Source: Candidatus Mesolinea sp.
GTDB lineage: Bacteria > Chloroflexota > Anaerolineae > Anaerolineales > Anaerolineaceae
Direction of reading: 5' to 3'
DNA: 5,083 nt
Assembly (NCBI GenBank): GCA_003499715.1
Contig: DNSH01000021.1
Span: 1 to 5,083 of the forward strand
Positions 1-5,083 of this stretch are shown piece by piece. The position numbers were made by a program, and so were the translations under genes. The notes below the pieces were generated by a model, which saw only the letters and a list, made by a program, of their open reading frames with translations, had not been told where the DNA came from and searched no databases. The stretch's first letter is position 1, and each line of letters begins with the position of its first letter.

Positions 1-94
1 TTATAAATACTCTTTTTCAAACATGCAAGTGTAAATTTTTGCTTAGAATAAGTTAAATTTCGTATGACAACATCATCATCTGTCAATCAAGAAG

Positions 95-100
95 TATAAT
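95..100 (+). promoter_or_regulatory. Possible -10 box upstream of the aminotransferase gene
   Basis: A perfect TATAAT lies in the AT-rich leader, 118 bases before the aminotransferase start. It would give a transcript beginning near 107 with a leader of about 110 bases. No recognisable -35 hexamer sits 16-19 bases upstream (that stretch is CAT-repeat sequence), and there is no extended TG motif. The call rests on the -10 match and position only. The rest of 1-217 shows no gene that I can support. Confidence 0.3.
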
Positions 101-190
101 ATAGGCACAATTACTTATAGAGAGGAGCTATGCCTGAGTATAGACGACAATCACCTCACCTTTAAAGTCTAAATATCAAGCATTAACACC

Positions 191-203
191 GAACTAATAG
201 TTC
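191..203. promoter_or_regulatory. Short perfect palindrome before the aminotransferase RBS
   Basis: The sequence GAACTA-A-TAGTTC is a perfect inverted repeat with 6-base arms and a one-base centre. It ends 5 bases before the GGAG Shine-Dalgarno (209-212) of the aminotransferase gene. Its position, downstream of the possible -10 and next to the RBS, would suit a repressor operator. The arms are short and AT-rich, so chance is a fair alternative. The one-base centre makes a stable RNA hairpin unlikely. Confidence 0.25.
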
Positions 204-217
204 TAAAAGGAGATACG

Positions 218-1288
218 ATGAGCCATATGTTTATTCCCGGGCCTGTGGATGTATCCGAAGAAGTGATGCAAGCCATGACCCAGCCTATGATCCCGCACCG
301 AAGTAAAGAATTTGATGAGCTTTTCCGACGCACTGCCGAAGGTATGCAAAAGGTCTTTTTGACCCAAAATCGCGTCTTTCAACCCCCTGCTTCCGGTTCT
401 GGAATGCAAGAGGCAGCTATGCGCAACCTAGTTGCCCAAGACGTGCTCGTCTTAGTGAATGGCGCCTTCGCTGACCGATGGTACAAAGTTGGCGTCGCCA
501 ACGGCAAAGCTGTAGATCGGCTGGATGTGCCTTGGGGTGAAGCCCACACCCCCGAAATGTTGCACGATGCTCTCAAAGCCAAGCATTACGAAGCTGTTGC
601 GATTGTGCACAACGAAACGTCCACTGGTGTTGAAAACCCCATAAAGGAGCTGGCAGCCGTTGTACATGAGGCCAGCCCAGATACGCTCATCATGGTGGAT
701 GCGGTTTCCTCACTAGGTGGCGTAAAAATCGAAACAGACGCCTGGGGTTTAGATTTTGTGCTAACCTCTTCGCAAAAATGCTTAGCGCTCCCGCCGGGGA
801 TGTCTTTTGCCGCCGTTTCTGATCGCGCCATGGCGAAAGCCGAAACCGTGCCTAACCGCGGCTGGTACTTTGATCTTCTGCTCTTAGAAAAGCACCGAAT
901 CAAAGATAGCACCCCCATGACCCCAACAATGCAAATCATTTATGGGTTAGATAAGCAACTAGAACGCATCTTCGCTGAAGGTTTAGAAAACCGTTGGGCA
1001 CGCCATTCAGCTATGGCACAGCGCGTGCAAAGCTGGATGCTCGCGCACGACATGCCCACATTGGCGAAACCTGAGTTTTGCTCTAAAACCGTTTGTACAA
1101 TTCAAAACACCCGCGAAATTGACATCGCAGCCTTGAATAAGTTCTTGCTGACCAAAGGCATGCGCATTGCCAATGGATATGGCGACCTTAAGAACAAGAC
1201 ATTCCGCATTGCCACCATGGGCGATACAACCATGGATGACGTCAACCAGCTGCTGGATGCTTTTGAGGAATACCTGAAGATCGCTTAA
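218..1288 (+). CDS. Class V PLP-dependent aminotransferase (alanine/serine-glyoxylate type)
   Basis: This 356-residue cytosolic enzyme belongs to fold-type I, class V aminotransferases, in the alanine-glyoxylate / serine-pyruvate group. These enzymes move an amino group between a small amino acid and a 2-oxo acid such as glyoxylate or pyruvate. What shows it: the N-terminal MFIPGPVDVS (residues 4-13), typical of the group; SGSG (59-62) for the cofactor phosphate; HNETSTG (131-137); VDAVSSLGG (160-168) with Asp161 placed to contact the PLP ring nitrogen; SSQK (184-187) with Lys187 as the Schiff-base lysine; and FRIATMGD (329-336) with Arg330 as the likely substrate-carboxylate arginine. Length is near normal for the family and no catalytic residue is missing. 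The ATG at 218 has GGAG at 209-212, 5 bases away, and lies just before the conserved N-terminal motif. A terminator follows 19 bases after the stop. The exact substrate (alanine, serine, or phosphoserine-related) cannot be told from the sequence. Confidence 0.93.
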   Translation: MSHMFIPGPVDVSEEVMQAMTQPMIPHRSKEFDELFRRTAEGMQKVFLTQNRVFQPPASGSGMQEAAMRNLVAQDVLVLVNGAFADRWYKVGVANGKAVDRLDVPWGEAHTPEMLHDALKAKHYEAVAIVHNETSTGVENPIKELAAVVHEASPDTLIMVDAVSSLGGVKIETDAWGLDFVLTSSQKCLALPPGMSFAAVSDRAMAKAETVPNRGWYFDLLLLEKHRIKDSTPMTPTMQIIYGLDKQLERIFAEGLENRWARHSAMAQRVQSWMLAHDMPTLAKPEFCSKTVCTIQNTREIDIAALNKFLLTKGMRIANGYGDLKNKTFRIATMGDTTMDDVNQLLDAFEEYLKIA

Positions 1289-1292
1289 TAAT
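1263..1292 (+). promoter_or_regulatory. Weak promoter candidate for rlmD at the end of the aminotransferase gene
   Basis: TTGAGG (1263-1268) and AATAAT (1287-1292) are 18 bases apart, matching 4 and 5 of 6 consensus bases. The pair spans the aminotransferase stop codon. A transcript would begin near 1299 and carry the terminator hairpin (1308-1342) in its 5' leader before rlmD. Such matches are common by chance in AT-rich sequence. I list it because rlmD needs some way to be transcribed past the terminator. Confidence 0.22.
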
Positions 1293-1307
1293 TGTCTGAA
1301 GCATAAG

Positions 1308-1342
1308 AGCCTGGAGTGCATCAGAAAGCCTCCAGGCTTTTT
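1308..1342 (+). terminator. Rho-independent terminator after the aminotransferase gene
   Basis: AGCCTGGAG (1308-1316) pairs perfectly with CTCCAGGCT (1330-1338) to form a 9-bp GC-rich stem. The loop is 13 bases (1317-1329) and a run of five T (1338-1342) follows. Bases 1305-1307 with 1339-1341 can extend the stem by A-T and G-T pairs. It begins 19 bases after the aminotransferase stop, as expected for a 3' end. The likely rlmD start codon follows 12 bases after the T-run, so the hairpin could also act as an attenuator if rlmD is read from upstream. Confidence 0.87.
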
Positions 1343-1345
1343 AAT

Positions 1346-1349
1346 GGAG
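1346..1349 (+). promoter_or_regulatory. Ribosome binding site that sets the rlmD start at TTG 1355
   Basis: GGAG lies 5 bases before an in-frame TTG at 1355 and just after the terminator T-run. It supports TTG 1355 over the in-frame GTG at 1316. That GTG overlaps the left arm of the terminator stem and would add 13 residues (GTG CAT CAG..., ending in AAT GGA GCA ATT) encoded by the hairpin, its T-run and the RBS itself. Confidence 0.7.
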
Positions 1350-1354
1350 CAATT

Positions 1355-2596
1355 TTGACAGAAAACCAACGCGTTCGTATCGAAAAATTGGTTTATGGTG
1401 GCGATGGACTCGGGCGCTTGCCGGATAGCCGGGCTGTGTTTGTACCCTTTACCCTACCTGGAGAAGTGGTGGAGCTCCAGATCGTTCAAGAGGGAAAGAA
1501 GTTCGCCCGCGGCAAGTTAATCAGCATTTTGGAGTCTTCCCCTGCGCGCATTCAACCGCGCTGTCGGCACTTTGGCACGTGCGGCGGGTGCCACTATCAG
1601 CATATCGCGTATGATGCCCAGCTGCAGGCAAAGCTTTCCATAATGGAGGATCAGTTAAGACGCTTGGGCGGTTTTCTTACTCCACCTATTAGCGGCATTA
1701 CTGCTAGCCCTGATCCATGGAACTATCGCAATCAGATGCAATTTCATCCAGCCCCGGAGGGAGGACTGGGGTTTATGGACATAGAAATTAAAACCGTTGT
1801 GCCGATTCAGGAATGCCACCTGCCTACAGAGGGGATTAATGCACTTTGGCCACAGATTGACCTCGGTGCGGAGACTGGGCTTACCCGCATAATCTTGCGT
1901 GAGGATAGCTTTGGTGAGCTCATGCTGGTGCTGGAAGGCGGCGACGAGCTTGGTCCCGAGCTCAGCCTGGACTTGCCCGTCTCGGTGTGCTACCTCAAAC
2001 CGGACGGGAGCTGTCTGACACTTGCTGGTCAGGACCAACTCATCTATCAGGTGCTAGGGCGCCAGCTTAGCCTTTCGCCGGAATCCTTCTTCCAGGTAAA
2101 CCTGGGCGTAACGGAAAAGCTAGTGGAATATGTGCTCGCGCGTCTGCCTCAGGCGCCCGCTCTGAACACGCTGGAACTGTATGCCGGTGCGGGTTTGTTC
2201 AGCCTCTTTTTGGCAGAACGCAGCCGTGAACTCATCGCTATCGAAAGCTCGCCATCCGCTTGCTATGACTTTACCAACAATTTGGATGCCTACGATAATG
2301 TCCGCCTGTATGAAGGACCAGTTGAGGAGGTGCTGCCCGCGCTCATAGATGACCTCCCATCTTTAGACTTAGTCCTTCTCGATCCACCGCGCGCCGGCCT
2401 GCACCCTAAAGCGCGTGAGAGCTTGGAAAAACTAGCGTCTGAACATATCATCTACATCAGCTGCGACCCGAGCACCTTAGCCCGCGACCTGAAGCATCTC
2501 TGCGCCGCCGGGTATAAACTCGTGGACCTGCATCTCTTTGATATGTTCCCGCAGACCTATCACATGGAAACGGTGGCGATACTACAGAGGGGATGA
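1355..2596 (+). CDS. rlmD: 23S rRNA (uracil-5-)-methyltransferase, RlmD/RumA (TrmA) family
   Basis: This SAM-dependent RNA methyltransferase makes 5-methyluridine, by family knowledge in 23S rRNA (U1939 in E. coli numbering). Numbered from TTG 1355 it has 413 residues, close to the family length. Residues 1-58 form a TRAM-type RNA-binding domain (KLVYGGDGLGRL at 11-22, PGE at 35-37). Cys70, Cys76, Cys79 and Cys154 fit the 4Fe-4S ligands (CRHFGTCGGC, then QECHL). SPESFFQVN (241-249) and LELYAGAGLFS (273-283) belong to the SAM-binding domain. DPPRAG (343-348), SCDPSTLARDL (369-379) with nucleophile Cys370, and HMETV (403-407) with general base Glu405 complete the active site. All key residues are present. 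The start codon is discussed under the RBS: a longer reading from GTG 1316 gives 426 residues but runs through the terminator. The enzyme could instead be a bifunctional RlmCD type, which modifies two 23S positions; sequence alone does not settle this. Confidence 0.93.
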   Translation: MTENQRVRIEKLVYGGDGLGRLPDSRAVFVPFTLPGEVVELQIVQEGKKFARGKLISILESSPARIQPRCRHFGTCGGCHYQHIAYDAQLQAKLSIMEDQLRRLGGFLTPPISGITASPDPWNYRNQMQFHPAPEGGLGFMDIEIKTVVPIQECHLPTEGINALWPQIDLGAETGLTRIILREDSFGELMLVLEGGDELGPELSLDLPVSVCYLKPDGSCLTLAGQDQLIYQVLGRQLSLSPESFFQVNLGVTEKLVEYVLARLPQAPALNTLELYAGAGLFSLFLAERSRELIAIESSPSACYDFTNNLDAYDNVRLYEGPVEEVLPALIDDLPSLDLVLLDPPRAGLHPKARESLEKLASEHIIYISCDPSTLARDLKHLCAAGYKLVDLHLFDMFPQTYHMETVAILQRG

Positions 2597-2609
2597 CTAA
2601 CTGATTAAG

Positions 2610-2643
2610 ACAATTCTATTTTGATACTTTAGTACAATTCTAT
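2610..2643. repeat. Short direct repeat in the gap after rlmD
   Basis: The 10-mer ACAATTCTAT occurs at 2610-2619 and again at 2634-2643, a period of 24 bases. A partial copy, CAATTC, follows at 2661-2666. The bases between the copies do not match, so this is a pair of short sites rather than a true tandem array. It lies in AT-rich DNA starting 13 bases after the rlmD stop. No intrinsic terminator is visible after rlmD. The role is unknown; paired protein-binding sites or chance are both possible. Confidence 0.4.
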
Positions 2644-2649
2644 CTAATC

Positions 2650-2663
2650 TTGACATTAGTCAA
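2650..2663. promoter_or_regulatory. Small inverted repeat overlapping a TTGACA hexamer
   Basis: TTGAC (2650-2654) and GTCAA (2659-2663) form a perfect inverted repeat around ATTA. The left arm plus one base is TTGACA, the -35 consensus, but the bases 16-19 further on (GTAGTT/TAGTTA) make a poor -10 box. It may be an operator-like site. It is too short to be a terminator and lacks a T-run. Confidence 0.22.
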
Positions 2664-2690
2664 TTCGCCAAGGTAGTTACATCTCTAAAG

Positions 2691-2699
2691 TGCTACAAT
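2691..2699 (+). promoter_or_regulatory. Possible extended -10 promoter before the glycan region
   Basis: TGCTACAAT is an extended -10 element: TG, one base, then TACAAT (5 of 6 consensus). The -35 position (about 2671-2676) is weak, which an extended -10 can tolerate. Transcription would begin near 2706 and run through the rmlD remnant into the glycosyltransferase at 3103. An AAGGA (2711-2715) stands 10 bases before an ATG at 2726, which suggests a gene once began here. Confidence 0.35.
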
Positions 2700-2725
2700 T
2701 ATTCCAATAGAAGGAAATAACCTGT

Positions 2726-2800
2726 ATGATTGATTACCAGTTTGGCGGACCGAACTCAACATGACCGCCTGCAGAAGTGACCACGCGCATTTATGGTAAG
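2726..2800 (+). other. Short broken reading frame of unknown origin, upstream part of the decayed region
   Basis: After a plausible Shine-Dalgarno (2711-2715), an ATG at 2726 opens a frame that reads MIDYQFGGPNST and stops at TGA 2762-2764. The same frame stays open past the stop (PPAEVTTRIYGKVE) to about 2806, where the recognisable rmlD remnant takes over in another frame. I do not recognise the first 12 residues, and they do not match the glycine-rich Rossmann start of RmlD. They may be the start of a deleted gene, or rearranged internal rmlD sequence. Confidence 0.3.
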
Positions 2801-3119
2801 GTGGAGCGACGATCCTTACTGTTAGTTTGATGGTAGAGCTTGCGTGTACCATTGCTCTGGCGATGGAACTTGCAACCACTACGGATCGGCAAAGAAAATC
2901 CTTGAGCTCGACCTATACAATGACGGACAATAGTGAAACCATTGAACTGACGAAGAGCAGTGAATTTGCTGCACGAGCCGCCCGCATAATGGTATCATTG
3001 TGAACAACGATAAATTAGAGCGGGTATATGGGTTGCAATCACCAATCTGACAGGAAGGACTGCAATTAGCCATGGAAAGTAGATATCTGGGAAATATAGA
3101 CTATGAAAACAAGTTTTAA
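2801..3119 (+). pseudogene. rmlD: Remnant of dTDP-4-dehydrorhamnose reductase (C-terminal half, frameshifted)
   Basis: Intact RmlD reduces dTDP-4-dehydrorhamnose to dTDP-L-rhamnose with NAD(P)H, the last step in making this sugar donor. Here only the C-terminal part can be followed, across alternating frames. Frame of 2809: TILTVSLMVELA, like the PT..(v)DLA.. segment. Frame of 2844: VYHCSGDGTCNHYGSAKKIL, like the YH-G-T/C-W-FA-I segment, ending at TAG 2931. Frame of 2941: IELTKSSEFAARAA, like the pre-RP segment. Frame of 2982: PHNGIIVNNDKLERVYGLQ, then SPI, TGA at 3048 where the family has Trp of DWQ.G, then QEGLQLAMES. That frame ends at TAA 3117-3119, overlapping the glycosyltransferase start by 17 bases. 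The N-terminal Rossmann half is absent: a full gene needs about 870 bases, but only 506 separate rlmD from the next gene. The pattern means deletion plus several indels and a nonsense change, not one sequencing error. No functional product is expected. Exact frame-switch points and the left limit are approximate. Confidence 0.8.
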
Positions 3120-5083
3120 TATTAATCAATTGACAACAGATAAGAGACATGAGACGGCTGTTGTTCTGCATCTCTATTACACTGAACTTTTTAATGAGGT
3201 GAAGTCATATCTTGATAATCTCGGTGATGCATTTGACCTGTATATTTCACTACCTGAGGATCAAGCCGCATTCGAATCTAGGATACGTGAGGAATATCCT
3301 GAAGCGATGATCTTATTGGTGCCAAACCGCGGGCGCGATCTTGCACCTTTTATTGAACTGTTGAAAATCATAATACCCTTAGGCTATGAGACGCTACTTA
3401 AAATTCATACAAAGAAGACTCTTCATCGTGAAGATGGCACCATGTGGCGTCAGGATGTTTTCAGTAAACTCCTGGGCTCAGAAACGCAAGTAGCAAGGAT
3501 TCTTAAGGCTTTTTCTTCGGACAAAACACTTGCAATGCTCGGGCCACAGGATCACGTGCTTGATTCTCGTTTCTACATGGGTAAGAATGCTGCAACAGTT
3601 CAAGACCTCCTCTACCAATGCGGTTATGCCCAAAGCTTGCCAGAATCATTCTTCTTTGTGGCTTCGACAATGTTCTGGGCAAGGCCGGAAATTTTCAAAC
3701 CTCTCCTAAAAGCTAAACTCTCGTTTGATGATTTTGAAAGTGAGCCACTACCGGTAGATGGCAGTCTTGCGCATGCGCTAGAACGGTTTTTTGGATTACT
3801 GGTGGAAGTTCAAGGCAAAAAAATCCGGTCCATCAATGCTGAGGGTGAATTAGGTTTACCGGATCCTTTTGAGATTTACCCTTTCGCCACACCTCCTGCC
3901 CATTTACGGCTTCGCAGTCTTAAATCAGTTGTTTTCTATCGGACTTATGAAGAAGCTTACGCTATTGAGTATCTGCGAGTGACGGCACCATTCAGAGCTT
4001 CAGGTCTGCAGGTTATTGATGGTGGTAATGATCCGGAACTGGTAAGTCAAGCCGATGCAGTCATTTTTCAGCGTGAATTTCCCAAAAACCTCCCGCTTTA
4101 TGACCAAATTATTGCCAAAGCCCGATCTGGTGGCAAGTTTGTGCTCTATGACATAGATGATTTACTTTTCGATCTTCCAGAGGATCATCCAGAGCGAACA
4201 CAAGAGCTTTACAATGCTGCGTTGCTGCCGATGATGTCGGCAATTATCGATGCTGATCTAGTGCTGGTTCCCACAGAAGAAATGCGCAAGGTTGTTGAAA
4301 GCTTTAACCCCAACGTGATCGTTTTACCTAATTACCTGGATGATACTATTTGGCAGCTAAAGGAACCCATCCAGAAAGAGTCAGATGAACCTATTGTCCT
4401 GGGTTATATGGGCAGTAATTCACATACTCCTGACCTTGGGATTATTGAACCTGTACTGCGGGACTTACTCTCTAAGTATAAAGGAAAGCTTAAGCTTGAA
4501 GTTTGGGGTACACCGCTCCCTGACGGGTTACAGGGCTTCGAAGGCGTCCTCTGGCACCCTTCACCTACCAATGTTTATACTGATTTTGTCGAATTCTTTC
4601 AGTCGCTTAAGTTTGACCTCGTGATTGCTCCGTTGGCGGATAATCTTTTCAATCGCTGCAAGAGTAACTTGAAATTTTTAGAGTATAGTGCAATTGGTGC
4701 TCCTGGGGTGTACAGCCAAATTCCACCATATGAGGGAATAGTTGAAGATGGTGTAAATGGGTTCCTTGCGAGCAACAAGACAGAATGGTTCGATAAACTG
4801 AGCATGCTTATAGAAAAACCAGAATTGCGCCGACAAATGGGAATAGCTGCTCAGAATACTGTAAAGGAGAAATGGCTGCTTTCTCAGAATATTCATTCAT
4901 GGCAGGACATCTTTGGCAAACTTAACCGGAATATTTTCCTGGAAGACCGTCATAAACCCATACGAGCGTACATCGCTAACATCGTCAACCGTCAACTTTT
5001 CAGCGACCGGGAAAATGCGGCTTCGAGATTTCAAAACCTTGAACACGAAGCATCTTGGAATATCCAGTCTCTCACACAGCAAT
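3103..5083 (+). CDS. RgpF-domain / GT4-like glycosyltransferase, 3' end beyond the window
   Basis: An open frame of 660 codons runs without a stop to the window edge, so the product is incomplete at its C terminus. It is probably a cytoplasmic glycosyltransferase for rhamnose-rich or O-antigen polysaccharide. Residues about 18-265 resemble rhamnan synthesis protein F: AVVLHLYYTELF (19-30), FDLYIS (44-49), NRGRDLAPF (75-83) and LKIHTKK (99-105) are its hallmarks. Residues about 275-600 form a GT-B type transferase: YDIDDLLFDLPEDHP (349-363), VLPN (407-410), GYMGSNSHTPDL (434-445), LEVWGT (465-470), and the donor-site block FLEYSAIGAPG (525-535) with Glu527, then PPYEGIVEDGVNGFLA (541-556). Residues 600-660 are Gln/Glu/Asn-rich and may begin a linker to further domains. 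There is no signal peptide or membrane segment. ATG 3103 is the first start after an in-frame TAG at 3097; its RBS (GGGA, 3089-3092, 10 bases away) is weak. It overlaps the end of the rmlD remnant, as in an old operon. Donor and acceptor are unknown. Confidence 0.85.
   Translation, partial: MKTSFNINQLTTDKRHETAVVLHLYYTELFNEVKSYLDNLGDAFDLYISLPEDQAAFESRIREEYPEAMILLVPNRGRDLAPFIELLKIIIPLGYETLLKIHTKKTLHREDGTMWRQDVFSKLLGSETQVARILKAFSSDKTLAMLGPQDHVLDSRFYMGKNAATVQDLLYQCGYAQSLPESFFFVASTMFWARPEIFKPLLKAKLSFDDFESEPLPVDGSLAHALERFFGLLVEVQGKKIRSINAEGELGLPDPFEIYPFATPPAHLRLRSLKSVVFYRTYEEAYAIEYLRVTAPFRASGLQVIDGGNDPELVSQADAVIFQREFPKNLPLYDQIIAKARSGGKFVLYDIDDLLFDLPEDHPERTQELYNAALLPMMSAIIDADLVLVPTEEMRKVVESFNPNVIVLPNYLDDTIWQLKEPIQKESDEPIVLGYMGSNSHTPDLGIIEPVLRDLLSKYKGKLKLEVWGTPLPDGLQGFEGVLWHPSPTNVYTDFVEFFQSLKFDLVIAPLADNLFNRCKSNLKFLEYSAIGAPGVYSQIPPYEGIVEDGVNGFLASNKTEWFDKLSMLIEKPELRRQMGIAAQNTVKEKWLLSQNIHSWQDIFGKLNRNIFLEDRHKPIRAYIANIVNRQLFSDRENAASRFQNLEHEASWNIQSLTQQ

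Noticed and set aside
1..45. End of a minus-strand gene at the left edge (TAA on the minus strand at 1-3)
   Set aside because: The frame meets another stop at 43-45 within 14 codons, so no gene end is supported.
586..939. 117-codon minus-strand frame inside the aminotransferase gene
   Set aside because: It is antisense to a gene with clear conserved motifs and its translation has no recognisable domain.
1316..1354. Rlm D start at GTG 1316, adding 13 residues
   Set aside because: The extension is encoded by the terminator hairpin, T-run and RBS; TTG 1355 has a well-placed GGAG and leads straight into the conserved TRAM domain.
1007..1369. 120-codon minus-strand frame across the aminotransferase end and terminator
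   Set aside because: It runs through the terminator and into rlmD, with no family-like motif; a shadow of the real genes.
1655..2038. 127-codon minus-strand frame inside rlmD
   Set aside because: It lies opposite conserved RlmD coding sequence and has no supporting motif.
2650..2679. Standard promoter using TTGACA at 2650-2655
   Set aside because: The bases at the proper distance (GTAGTT/TAGTTA) are a poor -10 match; the TGCTACAAT at 2691 is the better candidate.
2685..3073. Two 64-codon minus-strand frames in the gap
   Set aside because: The plus strand of the same DNA gives ordered RmlD motifs, while these translations resemble nothing I recognise.
2597..3102. Insertion sequence or transposon remnant as the cause of the gap
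   Set aside because: No terminal inverted repeats, target duplication or transposase-like translation was seen; the coding relic matches RmlD.
4385..4624. 79-codon plus-strand frame inside the glycosyltransferase
   Set aside because: It is out of frame with the long open frame, which carries the GYMGSNSH and donor-site motifs in this region.
4599..5082. Minus-strand frames at the right end
   Set aside because: They are antisense to the well-supported glycosyltransferase and have no recognisable motifs.

Overview
The window holds two intact housekeeping-type genes, then a decayed stretch, then the 5' part of a large cell-surface glycan gene. All genes are on the + strand. The organism is bacterial. 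The RlmD-type methyltransferase with its Fe-S cysteines, the TTG start, and the RgpF-domain glycosyltransferase would fit a Chloroflexota-like or other environmental bacterium. That placement is a weak inference; nothing here fixes the taxon.

Layout: 1-217 is an AT-rich leader with a possible -10 box (TATAAT, 95-100), a short palindrome (191-203) and a strong Shine-Dalgarno. 218-1288 encodes a class V, PLP-dependent aminotransferase of the alanine/serine-glyoxylate type. 1308-1342 is a clear intrinsic terminator. The 23S rRNA uracil-5-methyltransferase gene (rlmD/rumA family) most likely starts at TTG 1355, just 12 bases past the terminator's T-run. The longer reading from GTG 1316 would put the terminator hairpin inside the coding sequence. 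The gene ends at 2596.

2597-3102 holds no intact gene. Its first part has short AT-rich repeats and a possible extended -10 promoter. Its second part (about 2801-3119) is a broken remnant of the C-terminal half of a dTDP-4-dehydrorhamnose reductase (RmlD). It can be read only by switching frames several times, and a stop codon replaces the expected Trp near its end. From 3103 to the window edge an open frame of 660 codons, without a stop, encodes an N-terminal RgpF-like (rhamnan synthesis F) domain followed by a GT4-like glycosyltransferase domain. It continues beyond the window.

The first two genes have no evident metabolic link to each other; the terminator suggests mostly separate transcripts. 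The right half looks like the edge of a polysaccharide or O-antigen cluster: a dead rhamnose-precursor gene lies directly against, and overlaps by 17 bases, a glycosyltransferase with a rhamnan-synthesis domain. I see no phage, CRISPR, tRNA, rRNA or recognisable insertion sequence, and no convincing undescribed system. The notable points are the rmlD relic, the multidomain glycosyltransferase and the terminator-in-leader arrangement of rlmD.
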